Below are positions 50,366-59,719 of a stretch of DNA of 64,000 nucleotides, in pieces. Made by a program: the position numbers and the translations under genes. Source of the DNA: an uncultured Lachnospiraceae bacterium (GTDB lineage Bacteria > Bacillota > Clostridia > Lachnospirales > Lachnospiraceae); NCBI GenBank assembly GCA_910587295.1, contig CAJULP010000022.1, positions 1 through 64,000 of the forward strand. Direction: 5' to 3'. Each line of letters opens with the position of its first letter. The stretch's first letter is position 1. The notes beneath the pieces are model-generated. The model was not told the origin of the DNA. It worked only from the letters and a program-made list of their open reading frames with translations, and did not search any database.

Positions 50366-51352
50366 ATGATAAAAAGAGAAGATCTAATACAGAACAGGGA
50401 ACTGGCCTTGAATAAGGCAAAAGGGTCGCTTTGCGGCCTGGCAATTGGCGATTCTTTCGGGGATGCGGCAAGGAAACCGGATTTTCAGAGGGATTACGGG
50501 ATTACGACTGATTTTCAAAAAGGGGCAAGCTGGAGTACGGATGATACGGAATTTGCCCTGCTTACGGCACTTAACCTGATCCAAAGCGGCGGTAATTTTA
50601 CCAGTGATGACGTGGTGGCGTTATGGCTAGAACATGTAGCTACGGAAGATGAGTTAAGGCGGGGCGGTGTCAGTGAAGTGGAGGCTTGCAACAATTTAAG
50701 GCGGGGGTTAAGGCCCCCGGAATCCGGAAGGTTTAACCCGTATCATATGAGTGACGGCGCAGCCATGCGCAGCGGTCCGATCGGGATCGCGTGTGCGGGA
50801 GACCCGGAGAGGGCAGCACATCTTGCCATGGTAGATGCGTCCATCAGCCATGACGGTGATGGGATATGGGGAGCGCAGGCAGTGTCGGTGGCAGTTTCCC
50901 TGGCTATGGTAGATGCGGATATGGATGAGATTCTGCAGGCCGTATTAAAGACAGCACCGGAAAATTCATGGTTCCATGCGGCGTTGGAACGTGCGTTTTC
51001 TATTGTGGACCAGGCTTGCGGGAAGGTGGCGGATGCATGGATGCCGCTGCACGACCAGTTATTTTCCACACACCGTTCCACAGTGGCGGAGGCATTGCCG
51101 GAAGTATTCGGATGCCTGAAGCTTGTGCATTCTGATTTTAAGTCCGGTTTGATCCTGGCAGCTAACTTTGGCCGGGATGCGGATACGATCGGAGCGGTGG
51201 CAGGCGCAGTGCTAGGGGCAAGATATGGGGCAGACAGCATTCCGAAGCATTGGATTGATAAGACCAGGTATCCTTCCGGTACCTGCCTCAGTTTTGCAAA
51301 AGGGATTGATTTGTTTGAATATGCAAAGGGTTTAGCGGAATTGATCTGTTAG
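50366..51352 (+). CDS. ADP-ribosylglycohydrolase-family enzyme
   Basis: A 328-aa cytosolic protein with the complete family fold: CGLAIGDSFGDA, the metal motif SWSTDDTEF, SHDGDGIWGAQAV and NFGRDADTIGAVAGAV with the second Asp pair. Family members cleave N- or O-glycosidic bonds to ribose in ADP-ribosylated proteins, ADP-ribose derivatives or other ribosides. Tight spacing (6 nt) to the binding-protein gene and the adjacent ribokinase suggest the substrate is imported. A second, larger relative follows after 11 nt. Confidence 0.9.
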   Translation: MIKREDLIQNRELALNKAKGSLCGLAIGDSFGDAARKPDFQRDYGITTDFQKGASWSTDDTEFALLTALNLIQSGGNFTSDDVVALWLEHVATEDELRRGGVSEVEACNNLRRGLRPPESGRFNPYHMSDGAAMRSGPIGIACAGDPERAAHLAMVDASISHDGDGIWGAQAVSVAVSLAMVDADMDEILQAVLKTAPENSWFHAALERAFSIVDQACGKVADAWMPLHDQLFSTHRSTVAEALPEVFGCLKLVHSDFKSGLILAANFGRDADTIGAVAGAVLGARYGADSIPKHWIDKTRYPSGTCLSFAKGIDLFEYAKGLAELIC

Positions 51353-51363
51353 AAAGGGGTATC

Positions 51364-53463
51364 ATGGTGGATTTGTATCTGGAAAAGGTTTATGCCGGTT
51401 TTTTGGGCATGAATATCGGTATCAGACTGGGGGCGCCTGTGGAGTCCGGGGTGTGGACTTATGACAGGATTTTGTCTACCTATGGTGATATCAGGGGTTA
51501 CGTGAAGGATTACAAAAAATTTGCCGCTGATGATGATCTGAATGGGCCTGTGTTCTTTTTGCGGGCCCTTAGAGACGATCCGTCAGAAGAAGGCGTGACG
51601 CCAAATGCGGCAGCTAACGCATGGTTAAATTATGCAAGAGAAGGCGTGGGTTTTTTTTGGTGGGGCGGTTATGGCATCAGCACAGAGCACACGGCCTATC
51701 TAAATTTGAAAAACGGGATTCCTGCGCCCCGTTCCGGCTCCGCCGCGCAGAATGGACAGGTGATGGCAGAGCAGATTGGCGGGCAGATTTTCATTGATAC
51801 GTGGGGCCTTATCCATCCGGGAGATCCGAAAGCGGCAGCAGATGATGGGCAGGCGGCGGCAAGTGTTTCCCACGACGGGGAAGGTTTAAACGGCGCCCGC
51901 TTCATTGCGGCGTGCATTGCGGCTGCGTTTACGCAAAAAGATATTGAATCCGTGATAGATGCCGGAATGGAACAGATCAGGAAGGACAGCCTGTATGCGG
52001 CTGTTGTAAATGCGGTCAGGGAGTATTATCATGAAAATCCGGATAACTGGCGCTCATGCCGGCAGATGCTGGAAGACGGCTGGGGGTATGACAAATATCC
52101 GGGGGTCTGCCATATCATACCGAATGCGGGTGTGTGTGTGCTGGCCATGTTGTATGGAAAAGGGGATTTTGCAAGAACGGTGGAGATTGCCACTATGTGC
52201 AGTTGGGACACGGATTGTAATGCGGGCAATGTGGGAACCATATTAGGAGTGTTAAACGGGCTTGCAGGGATTCCGTGGCACTATCGGAAGCCGATTAATG
52301 ACAGTCTGATCTTATCCGGTATTTCCGGGTATCTGAATATTTTGGATGCCCCCTCTTATGCAAAGGAAATTGCGTCTTTGGGGCTGGAAATGAGAGGGGA
52401 AGAAGTTCCCAAAACCTGGAAATGCGCAAAGGACGGCCAGATCTTATTTGACTTTGAGCTTCCCGGAGCGACTCATGGGTTTGAAGTTTCCGATCCTTTT
52501 TACTGCAGGATAGAGCAGACGGAAAAAAGAGCTTACAGCGGAAAAGGTTCCCTTGGGATTTTGATGGATCGGATGAGCAGGGGGAAATATTGCAAGGTAT
52601 ACTATAAACCTTTTTACAGCAGGGATGCTTTTTCGGATGAACGGTACAGTCCGGTGCTGACGCCTCAGGTATATTCCGGCCAGAAGGTCAGCATGCGGTT
52701 ATTTATGGAAAGATGGGATGGATGGGATACCGGGGCGGTTATTCCTTATGTCAGGACCGCGTTTGACAAAAAGGAGCTGCAAGGCGGCCAGATAAAGCTT
52801 TTGCCGGATGAATGGACGGAGGTCTGTTTTACCCTGCCGGATACAGGGGGCAGGCTGATTGATGAGGTAGGCATTATTGTTACATCGGATGCTTCCGTAA
52901 AGTCAAAGACATCGGGGATGATCTATCTGGATGATTTTATGGTGGACGGGGATCAGGATTATACGGTGGATTTTGCGAAGCAAAAGAAAGAATTCGGAAC
53001 GGTGACACCTTTTTCCGTGGATCATGGCGCATGGGAAATTGTAGAAGATAAGCTTTCCCTGATGTGCTGTGGGGAAGCCTTCGCCTATGCCGGCAATTAT
53101 TACGCAAAAGACTGCGTGGTTTCGACGACGGTACAGCCTTTAAACGGGGAAAGCCATTTACTTTTAGTCCGTGCCCAGGGAGCAATGAGGTTTTATGCCG
53201 CAGGTTTTGAGAAGGACTGCCTTGTGATCTACAAGAATAATTTTGGGTTTGAGAAGCTGGCAGAAAAGAAATTTAATTGGGAGCACGGAAAAGAATATGT
53301 ACTTTCCCTGCAGGCGCAAGGAAATAGGATCATGTTGTCAGTGGACGGCGGGGAAAGCGTTGAGGCGATGGATGCGGATTTTGGCTATGGAATGTTTGGC
53401 TGTGGCTGCCGTTCCATGGGGAGAGTATATTTTGGTGAGTTTACTGTGCATGCAAAGATATAG
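51364..53463 (+). CDS. Large ADP-ribosylglycohydrolase-family protein with C-terminal beta domains
   Basis: A 699-aa protein. Residues 1-340 are an ADP-ribosylglycohydrolase-type domain (FLGMNIGIRLGAPV, ADDDLNGPVFFL for the first metal motif, VSHDGEGLNGARFI, SWDTDCNAGNVGTILG). Residues 350-699 form two beta-rich modules: the first resembles a carbohydrate-binding module (SWDGWDTGAVIPYVR region), the second a concanavalin-like module (SVDGGESVEAMD). No signal peptide. Metal residues differ slightly from the 328-aa paralog (DDDLN instead of TDDTE). Probably acts on a glycan- or polymer-linked riboside, which is inference. Confidence 0.82.
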   Translation: MVDLYLEKVYAGFLGMNIGIRLGAPVESGVWTYDRILSTYGDIRGYVKDYKKFAADDDLNGPVFFLRALRDDPSEEGVTPNAAANAWLNYAREGVGFFWWGGYGISTEHTAYLNLKNGIPAPRSGSAAQNGQVMAEQIGGQIFIDTWGLIHPGDPKAAADDGQAAASVSHDGEGLNGARFIAACIAAAFTQKDIESVIDAGMEQIRKDSLYAAVVNAVREYYHENPDNWRSCRQMLEDGWGYDKYPGVCHIIPNAGVCVLAMLYGKGDFARTVEIATMCSWDTDCNAGNVGTILGVLNGLAGIPWHYRKPINDSLILSGISGYLNILDAPSYAKEIASLGLEMRGEEVPKTWKCAKDGQILFDFELPGATHGFEVSDPFYCRIEQTEKRAYSGKGSLGILMDRMSRGKYCKVYYKPFYSRDAFSDERYSPVLTPQVYSGQKVSMRLFMERWDGWDTGAVIPYVRTAFDKKELQGGQIKLLPDEWTEVCFTLPDTGGRLIDEVGIIVTSDASVKSKTSGMIYLDDFMVDGDQDYTVDFAKQKKEFGTVTPFSVDHGAWEIVEDKLSLMCCGEAFAYAGNYYAKDCVVSTTVQPLNGESHLLLVRAQGAMRFYAAGFEKDCLVIYKNNFGFEKLAEKKFNWEHGKEYVLSLQAQGNRIMLSVDGGESVEAMDADFGYGMFGCGCRSMGRVYFGEFTVHAKI

Positions 53464-53526
53464 TGTTCTATAATGGCAGAGAATACAATGCCGTTTACGG
53501 TGTGAAAGCGGATGGGGGGATATTCT

Positions 53527-54420
53527 GTGAAAATACTGAATTTCGGGTCTTTGAATTATGATTATACCTACCAGGTCAGCCATATGGTCTGTTCCGGGGA
53601 AACGCTTGCTTCCACCCAGCTAAAGACTCATTGCGGCGGCAAGGGGCTGAATCAGTCCATTGCCCTTGCAAGAGCCGGGATCAAAGTATATCATGCCGGT
53701 ATGGTGGGGGAGGACGGGCAGCAGCTGGTTGATGCCTGCAGCCGGGAAGGGATCGACGTGGGATATATCCGCCGCGTTGAAGGGAAAAGCGGGCATGCTA
53801 TCATTCAGGTGAATCCAAAGGGAGAAAACTGCATTTTGCTTTATGGAGGAGCGAACAGGAAAAACTCTGAAGAACAGATTGATGATGTGCTGGAACGCTT
53901 TGAAGCGGGGGATATGATCCTTTTGCAGAATGAGATTAATCTGGTGGATGTATTGATTGAAAAAGCTTTCCGGAAGGGGATGAAGATCATTTTAAATCCT
54001 TCGCCCTTTGAAGAACAGTTGATGGGGTATGAGCTTAAGAAGGTGCATACATTCCTGATCAATGAAACGGAAGGAAAGCAGATGAGCGGTGAAGAAAATC
54101 CGGAACAGATGCTTTGGAGGATCCATCAACGGTATCCGGATAGTGAGATTGTTTTAACTCTTGGGGAAAAAGGAGTATGTCATTGCAATCGTGATGGCAA
54201 GGTGATTTCCGTACCGGCCTTTCAGGTGAAGGCGGTGGATACCACGGCGGCAGGGGATACCTTTACCGGCTATTATCTGGCGGGGGTTTGTAAAGGGAAT
54301 GACAGGAGGGAAGCCTTGCGCACCGCCTGCGGGGCATCAGCGCTTGCCGTGATGAAAAAGGGGGCGGCGATGTCGATCCCGGTAATGGAAGAAGTAAAGC
54401 GTTTTTTGGAAAAAGGGTAG
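53527..54420 (+). CDS. Ribokinase-family (PfkB) sugar kinase
   Basis: About 297 aa from GTG 53527, spaced 7 nt from GGGGGA. ATG 53512 would begin inside that site. It has ILNFGSLNYDYTYQV, THCGGKGLNQSIALARAG and the anion-hole/base motif DTTAAGDTFTG identical in type to E. coli RbsK. Likely phosphorylates ribose released by the glycohydrolases. Second ribokinase-like domain in the cluster; the first is fused to the LacI protein. Confidence 0.87.
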   Translation: MKILNFGSLNYDYTYQVSHMVCSGETLASTQLKTHCGGKGLNQSIALARAGIKVYHAGMVGEDGQQLVDACSREGIDVGYIRRVEGKSGHAIIQVNPKGENCILLYGGANRKNSEEQIDDVLERFEAGDMILLQNEINLVDVLIEKAFRKGMKIILNPSPFEEQLMGYELKKVHTFLINETEGKQMSGEENPEQMLWRIHQRYPDSEIVLTLGEKGVCHCNRDGKVISVPAFQVKAVDTTAAGDTFTGYYLAGVCKGNDRREALRTACGASALAVMKKGAAMSIPVMEEVKRFLEKG

Positions 54421-54437
54421 GCGGTCCTGCCCTTTTT
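54410..54437 (+). terminator. Terminator of the glycohydrolase cluster
   Basis: AAAAAGGG (54410-54417) overlapping the kinase stop region pairs with CCCTTTTT (54430-54437); inner TAGG/CCTG adds partial pairing. Confidence 0.65.
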
Positions 54438-54507
54438 GCTTGTGGGAATATCTTTGTTAATTTGTTGGAGATTTCGTATAAAAATATTATACGGGAGGGA
54501 ATGGCAT

Positions 54508-55496
54508 ATGGGAATTTACTTAAATTCAGGAAATAAAAACTTTGGGAAATCCATGACGCTGGAGATGCTGGCGGCCTATTATAGCTGTGGCTGTGATTCG
54601 GGCGGGTTGTGATTGCCGAGCTGCGGAAGGCATATGAAGGGGTTGTCCCGGAAACAGAAACGAACCTTGCCGCTTCTTTGGAACAGATTTATGTGGAGAC
54701 GAACAGACAGTTTATTTTTCTCGTTGATGAGTGGGACTGCGTGATGCGGGAAAGGCAAGAGGCGGAAGAAGCAGTATCTTGATTTTTTGAGGGAGCTTTT
54801 GAAAGACCAGCCGTATGTGGCGCTTGCATATATGACAGGTATCCTGCCGGTTAAGAAGTACGGTTCCCATTCTGCCTTGAATATGTTCTGGGAATATTCC
54901 ATGACGGATCAGAAGGAGCTGGAAGAGTATACCGGCTTTACGGAAACGGAAGTAAAGCGGTTGTGCGGCAGGTTTGGCATGGATTTTGACGGGCTGCGTA
55001 CGGATATTGTGCAGATGTGGTTCGTATATCAGGGTTAATACGCGCGGCTTCCAGAATGATATGCGCACATTTAAGACAAAGGATGATGTCCTTACCTTGC
55101 TGATTCATTTGGGGTATCTTGTTTATGATTCAGAAAAAAGGGAGGCTTTTATCCCTAACAAGGAAATCATGGAAGAATTTGAAAAAGCCATGAGCGTGGG
55201 CGGCTGGCAGGAAGTCATGCATGTATTGAAAGCAATTGCCTTCGGGGCGGGGATTTGCGGATGTGGTGTTTTTGCCGTTGCCCAATACCGGGAAACCGGC
55301 GCTGGTGGTGGAATTGAAATATGATAAAACTGCCAATGCGGCTATACGGCAGATTAAGGAGAGGCAATATACGAAGGCGCTGGAAGGCTATCATGGTGAG
55401 ATTATACTTGTGGGAATTAATTATGATAAGGAGAAGGCGGATAAGCCGCATAGCTGTGCGATAGAGAAAATGGAAGTGGGAGCATGGCGAAAGTAA
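54508..55496 (+). pseudogene. Decayed AAA-ATPase/PD-(D/E)XK nuclease gene
   Basis: Fragments of one gene in shifting frames. ATG 54508 leads NKNFGKSMTLEMLAAYY (AAA-ATPase_like start), then from about 54611 VIAELRKAYEG and IFLVDEWDCVMRE (Walker B region). A frame from 54787 reads ILPVKKYGSHSALNMFWEYSMT, ending at 55038. Another follows to about 55250 (FKTKDDVLTLLIHLGYLVYD), and the last (55236-55496) has VVELKYDKTANAAIRQIKERQY, the nuclease core. At least four frame changes and a large gap near 54600 show loss of function. This family (AAA-ATPase_like with a C-terminal PD-(D/E)XK) is common as multi-copy genes in gut clostridia and bacteroides. Confidence 0.85.
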
Positions 55497-55529
55497 AGAA
55501 GTATGGTCTCAATGAATGAAATAGCTGAT

Positions 55530-55546
55530 CCCCAGCTATGCTGGGG
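55530..55546 (+). repeat. Short perfect inverted repeat
   Basis: CCCCAGC (55530-55536), loop TAT, GCTGGGG (55540-55546). No T-run follows. It lies in the 200-bp gap between the pseudogene and the insertion element. I see no gene there. Confidence 0.6.
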
Positions 55547-55706
55547 AGAATAGAGTAAGCTGTAGCGAAAAGGATATCATAAAAAAGTCTCTTATGTTAT
55601 ACTTTTATTCATAGCATGATTCTTCCGGTTTGAATTGTTTCTAAACAAATCAATTATACCAAACCAAATGGTATTCATGCTATTTTTATGTAAATTATTA
55701 TTGAAT

Positions 55707-57245
55707 GATGTGGGTGTCAAAAGTCAGTGGAAAAACTGACTCTTGACGCACAAAAAGTTATTTTTGCTCTTTGACAACTGAATAGAACTATGTTTTCAAA
55801 TAAAACGCCATGACAGAAGAGTGGTTACCGCTTTATGCGGGCTCAAAACTTCTGCATTTTAGCTTACCTTGGGTAAACCGCATTAATTTACTGAAATTTA
55901 GGGCAGCAACTCTAAAGCCAAAGAACTGCTTTGTCTTCAGCTTCCCTCTCACTGGCATTTTGTCTACCGCATATTTATTTCGAAGAACGGATGGAACAGT
56001 CTCCACTCCATTGCGTATCCGGCTTATATGCGTTCTCGTTTCCACATCCATAAGCTCCGCTGACTCTAGAATGCGCCTTCTGGATTTTAACGGGATAAGC
56101 AGGCTGGCGGTCTTCTTCTTTATATTAGGATTGCGCTGGCTTTGGTAGGGGCAGCCTTCACATTGGTGCCTGTGGAATGATATCCTTATGGAATCCGACT
56201 GTTTTATCAGGTTGGCACAATAACCTTTGTGGGATTTGCCCGCTTTGCTTCTGTAGGTTGCATCCGGGTCAGATGGATTCTGCAGGATATCAGGAGCCAT
56301 CCCGTCTCCTTTGCTTTTGGGAATACGGCCGCCGTTATCATCCTTCTTTGTTTGCTCGTCAATGGCTCTCCGCAGGAGCTGGTAAGCGTCCGTCTGTCCA
56401 TACTCATCCCTGCATTTTGGAAGCAGGGAGACAGCGTCATTGATGGCTTTCTGGATCTTTTCATTCTGTGGTGTAGACCGATCATGGTAAATGACACGGT
56501 TCCTGTTATTCGGATCTGCATAACCGTCCAGCCCTTTGATCAGTCCAGCCTGTCCATCGCGTGCTATTTCACGGACGAGGTTGGCAAGACAGGTATATAT
56601 AAGTTCCAGGCGCCCCATCTGGCGGATGTCAGGCTCAATCATCATACTGTCCATACGCCTGACAGTTGGTGCAATATCCATATATTCCCGTATGTTTTCT
56701 GCAAGGGAAACCATACAGTCGTGAATAAGGTTCTTTCCTGTAACCAACTCGTATGCGGTTACCCTCTCCCGGAATCTGCTGAATGTACGGTCGCTCAGAG
56801 GCTGGTTTTCATAACTGGTAGTATGCAGGGCATACTGGTATCTGAAATCAAACTCGCATTCCTCAAGTATTTCGTCGTCTGTAAGGCCATTGAACTCTTT
56901 GAGGATGAGCGCTCCGATAATCACATTGACCGGGGCATTCGGACGGGAATTTCTTTTATCGCTGTAAAGAGGAGCAAACAGCCTTTCATCGATGTTAGAA
57001 AAAATGTGGTCTGAAAATGGCTTTGCCCATGATTTATCCAGTATTTTTTGTTTACGCTCTGATAAGAATCCGAGTGAATCGAAGAGTGAAATCTGCTGGT
57101 AATTATTCAAAACAAAAGACATTACTTATACCTCGTAAAATATATATGATGATTATATTTTACCAGAAAACAGCAATGAAACATAGCTTTATTTAGTTGT
57201 CAAGGAACTAAAATTTAATGATGGCGTACTTTTGACACCCACATC
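55707..57245. mobile_element. IS1182-like insertion element, internally deleted
   Basis: A 1539-bp element. Its 18-bp terminal inverted repeats are perfect: GATGTGGGTGTCAAAAGT at 55707-55724 and its complement at 57228-57245. A 7-bp direct repeat ATTGAAT flanks it at 55700-55706 and 57246-57252, the target-site duplication. Sub-terminal imperfect repeats (TTGACAACTGAATAGAACTATGTTT near 55775 and its complement near 57185, shown here only in part) support the ends. It carries a single transposase gene on the minus strand that lacks its catalytic centre, so the element is probably immobile alone but could be moved by an intact relative. Confidence 0.9.
55833..57122 (-). pseudogene. IS1182-family transposase with central deletion
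   Basis: The open frame gives 429 aa. The N-terminal 290 residues (DKSWAKPFSDHIFSNIDERLFAPLYS, SRPNAPVNVIIGALILKEF, LSDRTFSRFRERV, RMDSMMIEPDI) are normal for the family. The C-terminal zinc-ribbon-like end (SFHRHQCEGCPYQSQRNP) is also present. Between YCANLI and SIRISFHRHQ the usual 100 or more residues, holding the second catalytic Asp region (LVTDGAYSG-type), are absent. The joint lies around 56190-56220 and keeps the frame. Length is below the usual 470-550 aa. Likely inactive. Confidence 0.82.
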
Positions 57246-57276
57246 ATTGAATTTTAAAGGTGCATACGCAGTTATT

Positions 57277-57303
57277 ATAAGTAATATAAGCAATATAAGC
57301 AAT
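57277..57303 (+). repeat. Three tandem 9-bp units
   Basis: ATAAGTAAT (57277-57285), ATAAGCAAT (57286-57294) and ATAAGCAAT (57295-57303), in the AT-rich leader of the radical-SAM gene at 57403. Could be an operator array or a slippage product. Confidence 0.6.
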
Positions 57304-57402
57304 ATATTGTTTAAGAGAAAAGCAAAATATAAGTGGAAAGAACAGTACTTGAAGTGATATATTTGTTTGAAATTAAACTGATTTGGTTAGAGGGGATATG
57401 TC

Positions 57403-58416
57403 ATGACTGCCATAAAAGACATTAACGCAGCTGTTTATTTTAGAAGAAATGGTTATTTACCAATGCCAAAAGTATTACAAGTAGAAATAACAAATTATTG
57501 TCCATTAAATTGTCCACAGTGCTATAAAAAAAGGGAAACATCTGATATAAAATTAAATGTCCTTAAAGAGGTAGTAGATGAAGCGGCAGTTTTAGGGGTA
57601 AAGAGGATTATGCTTAACGGTGGCGAAACAACAATGCATCCAAACTTTTGGGAGATTGTAGAGTATATAAATAAAAATGAAATAATACCAGTGTGTTTTA
57701 CTAGTGGATTTAATGTAAATAACAAGTTTGTTGATGAAATGAGAAAATGTAAATTAGAATTGTTTTTGTCTTTTAATGGTTCCAATAATTATATTAATAG
57801 TAAGTCAAGAGATGGTTTTGATATTGCATTGAGTGCAGCTAAGATTTTATGTGAGAATCATATCAGGTATGGTGTTAATTGGGTTGCTAGACACGATAAT
57901 GTAAAAGATTTTCCTAATTTGATTATATTATTAAAGAATTTAAAATGTGAAGTTGTTGAAGTGGAGTCAAATAAAGTTACTGATACACATCGAATGGAGT
58001 CTGAGTTGACTTATGATGACTATATGTTTCTTGGCGAATTTATAAAGAAAAATACAGATTTTATAAAAGTACAGAATTGTTATAATTTGCTGGGGAGATT
58101 GTTGTATAAATTTCCTGAAAATAGGTTATATGGTTGTCCAGCAGGAATTATGAGCATGTATGTATCTGTTGATAAAGAGTTTTCGCCATGCTCTCATTTA
58201 AATCATAGAGAAAAGTTTCCTAGTATTGCAGAATATTGGGAGAAGTCAGATGTACTCAAAGTTTTAAGAAATGTTAATCCACATGAATTGGGACAATGTA
58301 ATGAATGCGTTCATAGCTGTATTTTTTGTAGGGCAAATAGTGTAATAACAATTGACAATATATTGGCTGGAATGGATAAGTGTCCATTATATGAAAAGAA
58401 AGGAATAAGAATATGA
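57403..58416 (+). CDS. Radical SAM/SPASM-like protein
   Basis: A 337-aa enzyme. The radical-SAM cluster is Cys33, Cys37 and Cys40 in ITNYCPLNCPQCY, with SAM-binding LNGGETTMHP. The C-terminal region carries many cysteines (YGCPAGIMS, FSPCSHLNH, QCNECVHSCIFCRAN, KCPLY) arranged like a SPASM domain with auxiliary clusters. Such proteins modify ribosomally made peptides. It is far more AT-rich (about 30% GC) than the surrounding chromosome. TAGAGGGG lies 7 nt before ATG 57403. Overlaps the next radical-SAM gene by 4 nt (ATGA). No precursor peptide gene was found upstream. Confidence 0.88.
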   Translation: MTAIKDINAAVYFRRNGYLPMPKVLQVEITNYCPLNCPQCYKKRETSDIKLNVLKEVVDEAAVLGVKRIMLNGGETTMHPNFWEIVEYINKNEIIPVCFTSGFNVNNKFVDEMRKCKLELFLSFNGSNNYINSKSRDGFDIALSAAKILCENHIRYGVNWVARHDNVKDFPNLIILLKNLKCEVVEVESNKVTDTHRMESELTYDDYMFLGEFIKKNTDFIKVQNCYNLLGRLLYKFPENRLYGCPAGIMSMYVSVDKEFSPCSHLNHREKFPSIAEYWEKSDVLKVLRNVNPHELGQCNECVHSCIFCRANSVITIDNILAGMDKCPLYEKKGIRI

Positions 58417-59719
58417 AATTTTCAAGGTATAATGTTTTTGCCCAAAATGGTGATGCTCTTTTTATTTTAAATACATTACATGGTAATTTTGCCAAAGTCA
58501 TTATAGATGTTGATAAAATATATAGTGCTTTGATGGGGGATAGGGAAATCCCTCAATGTCATATAGGATTTATGAAAAAAAATTACTTTGTTGTTGATGA
58601 TGATGTTGATGAGTTTGAAGAATGCATTAAATTTAGCAGAAGTATGGTTGAGGGTGGAAATATTTTAAATTTAATAATTCTTCCTACAGAAAAATGCAAT
58701 TTTAGTTGCGTATATTGCTATGAATGTCATAATGGGGAATCACTTAAAGAACATGATATTGATTTAATTGTAGAATTTGCTAAAAAACATTTGAAAGGAA
58801 AACGGGGTTTGAATGTTTCATGGTTTGGCGGAGAACCACTTATAAAAGTTTCCATGATAAGAAAATTGTCGTTAAAATTATTAGAATTATGCTATAGCTA
58901 TAAGATATCTTATACGGCAGATATGACCACTAATGGTTATTTACTTGATTCTGCACTTGTAAATGAATTGAAGAAACTTCACATATATAGTTATCAAGTA
59001 ACTATTGATGGATTGTGTAATACACATGATAGGCAAAGATATTTAACGAGTGGTAAGGGAACTTGGAATAAGATAATAGAGAACTTGAAAGATATAAAAG
59101 AAAATTGTCATTCAGGTGTAATGCGGTTTGTTATACGTACAAATATTAGTAGGGAAATATATGCGGAGTATAAAGAATTTGTAAATTTTCTTAGTAGTAA
59201 TTTTAGTCGTGATTCAAGGTTTCACTTCTTGTTTCGGCCAGTATCAGATTGGGGAAATATAGATGAATCGGTGAAAGATACATTTATTACTCAATCAGAA
59301 TATGAGGAGATAATATTGTATGCGTTGAATAAAGAGCTTTTTAATGTTGCATTGCAAATTGCAATTACACCTGGCGGAAATTTATGCTATGCATGGAAAA
59401 AAATTGTTATGTTATACGGGCAAATGGAAATGTTGGGAAATGTACAGTTCTTATAGATGATGAAGTTAATCAAATAGGGCATATTTCTGGGAAGATTTCT
59501 AATGATAAGTTTTGGGTATATAATTAAAAAAATAAGCCATCAAAATGTATTGAATGCCCTAAGTATCCGATTTGTTTAAAGGTAAAATGTAAGATGCCAG
59601 ATAGCATAAAATGCGATAATTTTGTAAGTAATATGGAAAAATATTTGCCCATGATAGCAGATGAAAGGTATGGTTGTATATTATATGGAGGGGAAGAAAA
59701 ATGCGAGACGAAATCTTAA
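58413..59719 (+). pseudogene. Second radical SAM/SPASM protein, frameshifted
   Basis: The frame from ATG 58413 (347 aa) has the cluster Cys95, Cys99, Cys102 in EKCNFSCVYCYE and WFGGEPL, but stops at 59456. At an A7 run (59397-59403) the sequence shifts: in the -1 frame it continues NCYVIRANGNVGKCTVLID, a normal SPASM segment, up to a TAA at about 59524. In the same frame, KCIECPKYPICLKVKCK follows to 59719 and completes the SPASM cysteines. One frameshift and one nonsense codon therefore separate the parts. The A7 run could permit -1 slippage or be a sequencing error. The end overlaps the next gene start. Confidence 0.82.

Noticed and set aside
55530..55546. CCCCAGC/GCTGGGG hairpin as a terminator or attachment site
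   Set aside because: No T-run, no matching copy elsewhere and no integrase nearby, so listed only as a repeat.
56229..57014. 261-codon plus-strand frame inside the insertion element
   Set aside because: Antisense to the transposase coding region, which has clear IS1182 motifs. No ribosome site.
57277..57303. Tandem 9-bp units as a CRISPR array
   Set aside because: Units are contiguous, short and without spacers; no cas genes in the window.
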